A stretch of DNA of 6,582 bases, from contig PLIQ01000192.1 in NCBI GenBank assembly GCA_003140115.1, forward strand, positions 1 to 6,582. Direction: 5' to 3'. This stretch comes from Actinomycetota bacterium. Its GTDB lineage: Bacteria > Actinomycetota > Actinomycetes > Streptosporangiales > Streptosporangiaceae. The position numbers were made by a program, and so were the translations under genes. Positions 1-5,266 of this stretch are shown here, piece by piece. Numbering within the stretch: the stretch's first letter is position 1; every line of letters starts with the position of its first letter. The notes beneath the pieces are model-generated. The model did not search any database and was not told where the DNA came from. It saw only the letters and a list, made by a program, of their open reading frames with translations.

Positions 1-48
1 CGCCTCCGCTTCCAGTTCAGCTAGAGCCGGAGGCACGATTCGCTGCAT
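1..48 (-). CDS. possible 5' end of a gene leaving the window (16 codons seen)
   Basis: On the minus strand an ATG at 48-46 opens a frame that stays open to the window edge and reads MQRIVPPALAELEAEA. It lies 36 nt downstream of the stop of the FkbM gene and runs the same way, so it could be the next gene of the same transcription unit. There is no clear Shine-Dalgarno sequence before the ATG, and an in-frame TAA lies only a few codons upstream (68-70 region), which limits the start choice. Sixteen codons are too few to name a family. The call rests on position and an open frame only. Confidence 0.28.
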   Translation of the reverse strand, partial: MQRIVPPALAELEAEA

Positions 49-84
49 TGAAATCCGCGCTAACCATTAGGGTGTCTTTTTTTG

Positions 85-891
85 CTACCGTAACGCGTAG
101 AGAATCTGGGCGCGTTGTTCGAGGTGGAAGCCGGCATCCGATAGTGCCTCGCGGAGCTTGCCGAGCTTGGCTTCCCAATCGGGCACCCGGTGCCACTCCA
201 TGACGACCTGGCCGATCCGGCTATACACGCCGGCGGGCACGTCGGAAAAAATGTCGTACTCCCCGCCCTCGCAGTCGACCTTGAGCAGGTCGATGCGGTC
301 GAGCCGGTGGACGTCGAGTATCGCGGGCAGGCTGTCGCACGGGAACTCGCGCTGCTCGGACGCCTCGTCCGCGTACCACCCACTGCTGCTTACGTGGACC
401 TCGCGCCCTTCGACCTGCACGTTCGCCGTCACGGTCGGTCGATCCGAGACGCCCTTGTGGACGAGCGTCACCCGCTGCGCGAGCATCGGGTTCAGATCGA
501 GGTTCTTGGCCAGCATCTCGTAGTTCTCGGCCGTGGGCTCGTAGATGATGACGCGGCTTCCCGGCCACTCGTGGGCGCACAGCAGACCGAAGTCACCGAT
601 ATACCCGCCCACGTCGACCACGACAGGCGCAACGCCGGGCTGGAAGTGACGAAGGTAGGACCGGTCGAACAGCTGCTCGCTGACGATCTCGGTGTCCCAC
701 TTGTTATGCCGGACGGCGATCTTGAAGCCGGTCCTGGTGGTCAGGATCGTCTCGGCGTCGTCGTGGACGGTGGCCGCGTGACGAAAGTCCCGCCAGTTCT
801 CGAAGGCGCTGATCGGGCGAACGACCCGACGACTCCGCTGCGCGAGACGGCGCGGTGCCCCCCTGATCCCCATGCGTACATCATGTCTCAC
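85..891 (-). CDS. FkbM-family SAM-dependent methyltransferase (first copy)
   Basis: Predicted 268-residue cytoplasmic O-methyltransferase of the FkbM family (Methyltransf_21), which in polysaccharide clusters usually methylates sugar hydroxyls. The SAM-binding motif I is VVVDVGGYIGD at residues 90-100. The acidic end of strand beta-2 is IYEPT at 116-120. The family signature IDLLKVDCEGGEYDIF is at 200-215, followed by VVMEWH near 229-234. Length is normal for the family and the domain is intact. The start is uncertain: GTG at 891 gives an N-terminus rich in Arg, and an ATG at 873 (residue 7) is an alternative; neither has a good Shine-Dalgarno. The gene is transcribed away from the pyruvyl transferase across a 151-bp gap, so it may have its own promoter. 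The family call is firm; the sugar acceptor cannot be read from sequence. It shares only family motifs with the FkbM protein at 5267-6058, so it is not a recent duplicate. Confidence 0.93.
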   Translation of the reverse strand: MRHDVRMGIRGAPRRLAQRSRRVVRPISAFENWRDFRHAATVHDDAETILTTRTGFKIAVRHNKWDTEIVSEQLFDRSYLRHFQPGVAPVVVDVGGYIGDFGLLCAHEWPGSRVIIYEPTAENYEMLAKNLDLNPMLAQRVTLVHKGVSDRPTVTANVQVEGREVHVSSSGWYADEASEQREFPCDSLPAILDVHRLDRIDLLKVDCEGGEYDIFSDVPAGVYSRIGQVVMEWHRVPDWEAKLGKLREALSDAGFHLEQRAQILYALR

Positions 892-899
892 GCAACGTA

Positions 900-928
900 G
901 TTATCGCAGGCAAACGGGTGGTTGACCA
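900..928 (-). promoter_or_regulatory. candidate promoter of the first FkbM gene
   Basis: On the minus strand TGGTCA (928-923) and GATAAC (905-900) are separated by 17 bp, each matching the sigma-70-type consensus at 4 of 6 positions. The -10-like box ends 8 nt before the GTG start at 891, which would give a nearly leaderless transcript and would fit the missing Shine-Dalgarno. A 12-bp inverted repeat, GTGGT-TG-ACCAC at 918-929, overlaps the -35-like box and could be an operator or chance. The evidence is only consensus similarity and placement. Confidence 0.25.
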
Positions 929-1011
929 CGGCCACTACGACGGGGTGCCTCGTGGTGCCACACCGACCGACCGGCACGCCCCGGATCTTCGGCGCCCACC
1001 GGGGCAGCCCG

Positions 1012-1036
1012 GGCGCGGGACGGATCCGCCCCGCCC
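1012..1036 (-). terminator. GC-rich hairpin just after the pyruvyl transferase stop
   Basis: The stretch 1015-1034 is an inverted repeat, gcgggacgg / ccgccccgc around an AT centre with one mismatch, extendable by two G-C pairs across a bulged C. It starts 6 nt beyond the stop codon at 1043-1045 in the minus direction. Actinobacterial terminators often lack a T-tract, and there is none here. It could end the 2443-1043 transcript or only attenuate read-through into the FkbM gene. A second, longer-looped repeat, gtgcc (955-959) with ggcac (973-977), lies further downstream. The rest of the 892-1042 gap shows nothing I can name. Confidence 0.33.
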
Positions 1037-1042
1037 GTGCTC

Positions 1043-1855
1043 TTAACGCAGGCTTGGCCGTTGTACAGGCTGCCACAGGTCGACAGGAAAAGCTGCCATC
1101 AGCCCGTCCGGCGAGAAGACGGGAGATCTCTCCCCGCCAGCTGCGGTGGCTTCGCGCACCGTCTGCGCAGCAGAGTAGTCAGCGCGCCCAGTCGCCTCGT
1201 AGTAGTCGGCATACTTTAGATCCGACTCCGCCGCGGACTTCACCAGACGAGCTGGTATCCCGAGGGCTTCCGCAACGATGATCCCGTGCAAGGATGATCC
1301 GACTACGAACTCACTGGCAGCGATGCGTTGAAGGCAATGCGCCAGCCCTGAGCTCGGATTTAGCACCTTAGGGGACAGACGCCATGCCGGATTCTGCCGT
1401 AGGTCATTAAAATTCGGAACCACCGTTACCGCGTATCTCTTCGGGACGCTCAATAGTTCGGGCATTAGCAACGGGAGGAGAAGGGCCGGGTCACCATATA
1501 CCTCCGGCACAATTATGCCGCGATTCATGAGGAAGCTACGAGTTCGGGGGCCTCGCACAGCTCGAACGTCCAGGATCCGGGCCGTGTGGCTTTCGATGGC
1601 CACCGCGCCATTTACGCCGGATCCCCATACAACATCTCCGTCCCGCGCGAAGTGAAGAACCGATCCGACACTGAGAAGCCGCGCAGACATTTTCGGCTGA
1701 GCGCCCAATCCTTCCCGCTTCAACATCGCGCGAACTATCACGGGTCCCAATAGATCGCCGAAGTTGTTGATCGGACGACGCCATGGAATACGCGGTCCGA
1801 GCCGAGTCGGCAGAGGATAATCCGGATTCCACGAGAACAACTCGATCTCTGGCAT
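1043..1855 (-). CDS. polysaccharide pyruvyl transferase family protein
   Basis: A 270-residue protein of the polysaccharide pyruvyl transferase family (PF04230; ExoV, CsaB, WcaK relatives). Members add a pyruvate ketal from phosphoenolpyruvate to a sugar of a surface glycan. Visible motifs are NNFGDLLGPVI at 30-40, the VGSVLHF...VWGSGVNG block at 63-83, AVRGPRTR at 99-106, YGDPALLLP at 120-128, and the C-terminal SSLHGIIVAEALGIPA at 187-202 with KYADYYEATG at 214-223. It has no signal peptide or membrane helix, so it is cytoplasmic. The ATG at 1855 is favoured because the N-terminus (PEIELFSWNP, then the Gly-Asp motif) fits the family start. Only 6 nt separate it from the stop of the upstream methyltransferase (1862-1864), and no strong Shine-Dalgarno is present, so translational coupling is likely. 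The family call is secure. Whether it truly transfers pyruvate, and to which sugar, is inferred from the family. Confidence 0.92.
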   Translation of the reverse strand: MPEIELFSWNPDYPLPTRLGPRIPWRRPINNFGDLLGPVIVRAMLKREGLGAQPKMSARLLSVGSVLHFARDGDVVWGSGVNGAVAIESHTARILDVRAVRGPRTRSFLMNRGIIVPEVYGDPALLLPLLMPELLSVPKRYAVTVVPNFNDLRQNPAWRLSPKVLNPSSGLAHCLQRIAASEFVVGSSLHGIIVAEALGIPARLVKSAAESDLKYADYYEATGRADYSAAQTVREATAAGGERSPVFSPDGLMAAFPVDLWQPVQRPSLR

Positions 1856-1861
1856 AACCGC

Positions 1862-2443
1862 CTACCCCGGAGCCGTAAGCCAGTAGATTTTCTGCCGCCG
1901 CCAGGTCGCTATATCATCTACTATAAGACCCTGTTGCCGGAGCACAGCGAGCACCTGTTTCGACGTGAAGTCATTCACCCAGGTCTGCGACCGCCTGTAA
2001 TACTTGGTCTCCCCGTCTGCGACCTCATATGACATCACAATTCGCGGCGCGGCGACTGACATCCAGTTAATAAATCTAGCCGGATCGTGCACATACTCGA
2101 TAACGCCGCTGGCGATAACCCAATCAGCGTGCAAGTCGGGTAGCTTGTCTCGATTTAGGTCACATACGATTGTGTCCGGAGATCGCAAAACCATATCTAC
2201 AGGCACATATTCGCTACCACTAGGCAGCATAGCGCGCGCCACCTGACGACCTGCACCGACATCGATCACACGACTGCCTGCAGCGATATCTCGGATCATC
2301 AACTTCGTTCGCGTGTCCCACTCAGCATCCAACAACTGATCGTCACGCCAACGCCCATCGCTCTGACCCCTCCACTTAGAAGTCGTAGTGGCCAAGGCGC
2401 GGGCCAAGATACGTGGCTTGCGGATAGCTTCTACTATCAACAT
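1862..2443 (-). CDS. small class I SAM-dependent methyltransferase
   Basis: A 193-residue class I methyltransferase. Motif I is SRVIDVGAGRQ at residues 57-67. The second strand is YVPVDMV at 79-85, CDLNRD at 94-99 follows, and ADWVIASGVIEYVHDPARF at 106-124 matches the motif IV / post-I region of MetW- and UbiE-like enzymes (compare SGVLEHVxDP). The C-terminal part is short but ends in beta-strand-like segments (IVDDIATWR, KIYWLTA). The only normal start in frame is ATG at 2443; no Shine-Dalgarno precedes it. The frame stays open upstream to 2644 without ATG, GTG or TTG (see separate entry). It sits 6 nt ahead of the pyruvyl transferase and is surely co-transcribed, which suggests methylation of the same glycan or its lipid-linked precursor. 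The substrate is unknown. At the nucleotide level it and the pyruvyl transferase look more AT-tolerant at third codon positions than the glycosyltransferase at 3371-4747. Confidence 0.85.
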   Translation of the reverse strand: MLIVEAIRKPRILARALATTTSKWRGQSDGRWRDDQLLDAEWDTRTKLMIRDIAAGSRVIDVGAGRQVARAMLPSGSEYVPVDMVLRSPDTIVCDLNRDKLPDLHADWVIASGVIEYVHDPARFINWMSVAAPRIVMSYEVADGETKYYRRSQTWVNDFTSKQVLAVLRQQGLIVDDIATWRRQKIYWLTAPG

Positions 2444-2644
2444 GAGACATAGAGTATCGGTACGCGCCCCGGCTTTCAGCCAAATCGGTAAGCCAGTCGT
2501 AATCGGCTGCTCGACAAGCTCAGGGCCGAACTGCGCCGGACGCAGGCAAATCGCTACGGCAGCAAGATAAAGATAAAGCGCGGGATATCTGCGGATTTGT
2601 TCCAGGCCAGGCGCAATCTTGAACTTGAACTCGATGGCAGCCCT
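2444..2644 (-). pseudogene. start-less open frame fused in frame to the methyltransferase; possible membrane-protein remnant
   Basis: Upstream of the methyltransferase ATG the same minus-strand frame is open for 67 codons, back to a TGA at 2647-2645. It has no ATG, GTG or TTG. It translates to a short charged stretch (RAAIEFKFKIAPGLEQIRRY), then a hydrophobic helix-like segment PALYLYLAAVAICLRPAQF, then GPELVEQPITTGLPIWLK. The helix followed by LRP is reminiscent of the first transmembrane segment of O-antigen polymerase/ligase (Wzy-like) proteins, which belong in such a cluster. The start and almost all of that protein are absent, so if real it is a small relic. Alternatives are chance openness in GC-rich DNA or an atypical start giving a longer methyltransferase. 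Confidence in the open frame is high; confidence in its meaning is low. Confidence 0.3.
2453..2483 (-). promoter_or_regulatory. candidate promoter for the methyltransferase / pyruvyl transferase pair
   Basis: Minus-strand TTGGCT (2483-2478) and GATACT (2458-2453) lie 19 bp apart; GATACT ends 9 nt before the ATG at 2443. With no Shine-Dalgarno before that ATG, transcription starting here would give an almost leaderless mRNA, common in actinobacteria. The spacing is at the long end and the match is partial, so this is a weak call. Confidence 0.22.
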
Positions 2645-3238
2645 TCAGGCCGTTTAAGGGGCTGCTTAGGACATGTCGGATATGCGCAGCGGCGGTCGCT
2701 ACCGCCGGGATTCTGCTGTTCGAGCAGGGTCCCGCCTGAACGCGCCCAAAGGCCCAAGTCTGGCCGCCGACGGCGCTCAGCCTGCACCAGGGAACCGAGA
2801 TCACGAACGTGCGAAACGCAAGATTTATGGCACTATGCGTTTACCATGTTTCTGTGGATTATCGCCCGTTATCGGAATTGGTAGCATTCTTCTCCTGAAG
2901 GTCGACTTTGCGCATATTCCGATGTGTCGCTTCCATCTCCGATTCGTAAATCCAGCCCTATTTGGCTGCGCGTCCTCTATGATGAATGGCACTGATACAC
3001 GGGGTGGGAGTGTGGTCAGCGCCACGCAGTTTGGCGTCGGCCGTGGGGAGATAGGTGTGGATGTCTGGACAAGCTGCTATTCGCGGCTTGGAAGATCGCC
3101 GGACTGCGAGGCGCATTTCCGCATGATGCAGAGACTACTTGCGCAGATCGTATGCGGTAAACACTGAATTGTCCCCGGGCCTATCTGCTCGTCGCTCTTT
3201 CCCGTCCCACGCTATCCCTACTGATAGTCAGGTAGACG
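2645..3238. other. about 590 bp with no supportable gene; one perfect hairpin
   Basis: This stretch lies between divergent transcription units. The longest open frame is plus-strand 2673-3167 (164 codons). It has no recognisable family, no well-placed ribosome binding site, a Cys/Arg-rich composition and long segments that read like noise. No tRNA, rRNA, CRISPR or intact transposase is visible. A perfect 6-bp stem with a 4-nt loop, GGCGGT-CGCT-ACCGCC, lies at 2691-2706. A second short stem, CTGCT / AGCAG, follows at about 2711-2725. Neither has a T-tract. The stretch may carry decayed coding sequence and the promoter of the plus-strand module, but I cannot identify either. Confidence 0.6.
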
Positions 3239-3367
3239 ATGCCCGAACAGTTTCACACGCTTCGCAAATTTAGCCACTGCATGCAAAGTGTGGTGGCGAT
3301 GGGTTACGAGTCGGCCGGCTGCGGTGGTACTGATCTTGCTCGCCCCCGTGCTTACGGAGGGGAGTAA
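3239..3367 (+). CDS. possible 42-residue leader ORF upstream of the glycosyltransferase
   Basis: An ATG at 3239, preceded by a Shine-Dalgarno-like caggta about 5 nt upstream, opens a 42-codon frame beginning MPEQFHTLRKF and ending AYGGE at a TAA (3365-3367). The stop is only 3 nt before the GTG start of the glycosyltransferase, and the last codons contain the strong ribosome binding site of that gene. This geometry fits a translated, coupled leader peptide. Third codon positions are not clearly GC-biased and no family is recognised, so it may be chance. Internal ATGs at 3281 and 3299 are alternative starts. Confidence 0.25.
   Translation: MPEQFHTLRKFSHCMQSVVAMGYESAGCGGTDLARPRAYGGE
3356..3364 (+). 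promoter_or_regulatory. strong ribosome binding site deciding the GTG start of the glycosyltransferase
   Basis: GGAGGGGAG lies 6 nt before the GTG at 3371. It is the only strong Shine-Dalgarno next to a confident gene in this window and fixes the start. It contrasts with the minus-strand genes, none of which has a comparable site. Confidence 0.8.
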
Positions 3368-3370
3368 CTC

Positions 3371-4747
3371 GTGATTTCATCGACGCTGCTGCTCGTACTA
3401 CGGTGGACGTTGCTGGCCTTCTTTCTCCTTCCGGCCGTCGAAGCCGCCATGATGATCCTCGGAGCATCGTGGGCGCACTTCGGCTACGCACAGACCCCGG
3501 AGAAGTTCCAGCACCTGATAATACAGATCACGACGGTAGGCAAAGAGCCCGAACTGGTGCAACGCACCGTCGACAAGATTCGCAGCTACAACCTGACCAT
3601 GCCATACGAGATCTGGGTCGCCATCGAGCCCGATCACTTCGACAAGTACACAGACGTAGAGCGGGTCATCGTCGTACCGGCCTCGTATAGCTGCCGAGCC
3701 ATCGACAAGGCCCGCGCCCTGGAATACACCCGGCGCCTGCGCAAGCGGTACCTAGCCACCTGCGGCCTTGACCCGGCCAGAGTCAAGCTGCTCCTGGTTG
3801 ACGACGACACACTGCCCTCGCACAGCTACGTCCGCAAGGCATTTGCCGGCGACTACGACGTCTGCCAGGGGCCCACGGTGCCCAACCGCTGGTATGGCAC
3901 AGGTGGTTTCAAGCACTTCATATTGAGCCACATCGACAACATCCGTACCCGCAACTGCCTGGTCTACTGCTCCTGCACCCAGGGCATCACCCAGAAGCCC
4001 CTGTTCGTGCATGGTGAAGGCCTCTGTATGACTTGCCGGGCCGAATCAATTGTGACGTGGGATAAGCCCATCGTCGCGTCCGATGACTTCGTGTTCGGCA
4101 CCACCGCCGCACACAAAGGTCTCAGCTGGGGCTACTTCCAGGGCGCAGCTATCCAGTTGGTGTCGCCTTGGAGTTTCCGGGAGATCCTCAAGCAGCGACG
4201 TCGGTGGACATGGGGTAACTTCGACGCCATCAGGAGCCGCGAGATCATACCCCAGGCACCGGCTGTTTTCAGGGGCTTCAAGTACTGCCTGACCTTGGCC
4301 TCGATTATTTCGTGCACCACCGGTGTCGTCCTCCTAGGGTTTGGGGTCGTCAAGGTGCCGCTGCAGGCGTGCTACGTGTTCTGGGGTTCGCTAGTCTGCT
4401 GGGTTGCCAGCTACGGGCTGACCGGTTGGATCAACTCAGGCGGGGAGCCCAACAGGGAACGACTCGGGCCGCGCAATATCGAACGCGATAATTACAACAA
4501 CCTCCTTACCTATAGGCTGGCGTCGTTCGCGAACCTATTCAGGCGGGCTAGGATCAACTACTGGACCTTCCGTGTCTTTCAGACCATCTCTGCTATGGTC
4601 TTGGCTCCCATTACTGCGCTAACGCCAATTTTCGTGATCACGTACAGCGTGCTAAAAGGCCGACCCACGCGGTTCGAGGTGATCGCCAAGTCCAACTCCG
4701 CCATGGATCGCGGCAGCCCAACACAACCGTATGTCACGATTCGGTAA
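3371..4747 (+). CDS. Egghead-like membrane glycosyltransferase, GT2 type
   Basis: A 458-residue processive-type family 2 glycosyltransferase in the inner/cytoplasmic membrane. An N-terminal membrane segment covers about residues 3-31. The catalytic domain runs from about 48 to 290. It has LLVDDDTLPS at 141-150 (DxD-type, nucleotide-sugar and metal binding), HGEG at 214-217, ASDDF at 236-240 (in the place of the TED/general-base motif) and KQRRRW at 274-279 (the Q-x-x-R-W motif). Hydrophobic segments follow at about 305-330, 331-350 and 403-430. The order and local wording (TVGKEPELVQRTVDKI, VPASYSCRAIDKARALEY, then W-D-K-P ... ASDD-F ... SPWSF-REILKQRRRW) resemble animal Egghead, the GDP-mannose beta-1,4-mannosyltransferase acting on a lipid-linked glycan. 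This comparison is from memory. A mannosyl or similar transfer to a lipid-linked acceptor is therefore inferred, not shown. GTG start fixed by GGAGGGGAG. Five cysteines cluster at 196-222. The gene is intact and uses more GC-rich codons than the minus-strand methyltransferase/pyruvyl transferase pair. Confidence 0.88.
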   Translation: MISSTLLLVLRWTLLAFFLLPAVEAAMMILGASWAHFGYAQTPEKFQHLIIQITTVGKEPELVQRTVDKIRSYNLTMPYEIWVAIEPDHFDKYTDVERVIVVPASYSCRAIDKARALEYTRRLRKRYLATCGLDPARVKLLLVDDDTLPSHSYVRKAFAGDYDVCQGPTVPNRWYGTGGFKHFILSHIDNIRTRNCLVYCSCTQGITQKPLFVHGEGLCMTCRAESIVTWDKPIVASDDFVFGTTAAHKGLSWGYFQGAAIQLVSPWSFREILKQRRRWTWGNFDAIRSREIIPQAPAVFRGFKYCLTLASIISCTTGVVLLGFGVVKVPLQACYVFWGSLVCWVASYGLTGWINSGGEPNRERLGPRNIERDNYNNLLTYRLASFANLFRRARINYWTFRVFQTISAMVLAPITALTPIFVITYSVLKGRPTRFEVIAKSNSAMDRGSPTQPYVTIR

Positions 4748-4811
4748 ACTTCGCCTGGTTTTTCACGAATAACTGCTGGCGGCTGATCGCGAGCGCATCA
4801 TAAGGGCCCAT

Positions 4812-5265
4812 ATGATCGGTGAAGCGATTCTGAAGTACGACTCTGACTGTCGCGAACTGTTCCCGTTCCTACCTCAGACGGCGCGGACACTCCTCGACGT
4901 GGGTGCGGCTCTGGTGCGTTTGGACGCCTACCGCGTTCACGACATCCCGACCTGGAGACGCCATGGCGCTTGGCGGTGTCCTGGTAGCATCGATACCAAA
5001 CGTAAGAAATTGGCGTGACGTGCTATGGCCTCTGCGCAATGGCACATGGACGTACACGGAGCGCGGAATCCTTGATCGCACCCACCTGAGGTTCTTTACT
5101 CGATGCTCAATGCATTCTTTCTTCGTAGACAATGGCTGGTCGGTCGCATCAGTGACTGGAATCAACATGCGCCGCCGCAAAAAGCTTCTGTCCGTACTGA
5201 GCTGCCACGTCCTGGACGACTTCCTCTTTCGGCAATATGTCGTAATAGCTCGCCCTTGGCGCTGA
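4812..5265 (+). pseudogene. broken SAM-dependent methyltransferase (internal deletion and frameshift)
   Basis: Two frames carry parts of one methyltransferase. Frame one starts at ATG 4812, with an AAGGG Shine-Dalgarno-like site a few nt upstream. It gives ILKYDSDCRELFPFLPQTAR and motif I TLLDVGAA, then VHDIPTWRRHGAW, which looks like the post-IV helix, before running to a stop at 5018. Frame two, from about 4963 (ATG), gives the C-terminal half: ALGGVLVASIPNVRNW, then GTWTYTERGILDRTH, LRFFT and NGWSV, a well-known signature of glycan-cluster methyltransferases. It ends at TGA 5263-5265. Between motif I and the VHD segment roughly 60 codons of the usual Rossmann core are absent. The Gly-rich loop is also lost (DVGAAL where DVGCGxG is expected). 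The product cannot be a working enzyme. It lies 64 nt after the glycosyltransferase and probably was its operon partner. Its stop is 1 nt from the stop of the convergent FkbM gene. Confidence 0.85.
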
Positions 5266-5266
5266 A

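Noticed and set aside
77..83. Run of seven T on the plus strand near the FkbM stop, considered as a terminator tract
   Set aside because: On the coding (minus) strand it is an A run, no stem precedes it, and no plus-strand gene ends there.
190..900. Plus-strand open frame of 236 codons
   Set aside because: It is antisense to the first FkbM gene, whose motifs are unmistakable; the plus-strand reading has no family motif and arises from high GC.
922..1281. Plus-strand open frame of 119 codons
   Set aside because: It overlaps the intergenic gap and the pyruvyl transferase C-terminus in antisense, is Arg/Pro-rich and resembles nothing known.
2520..2804. Minus-strand open frames of 94 and 77 codons as a possible transposase relic
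   Set aside because: The translations show no DDE or zinc-finger motif and no flanking inverted or direct repeats could be seen.
2673..3167. Plus-strand open frame of 164 codons, the longest in the gene-free stretch
   Set aside because: No family, no usable ribosome binding site (AGG only 2-3 nt before the ATG), odd Cys/Arg composition; described as unassigned DNA instead.
3752..4012. Minus-strand 86-codon frame inside the glycosyltransferase
   Set aside because: Antisense shadow of a gene with intact catalytic motifs.
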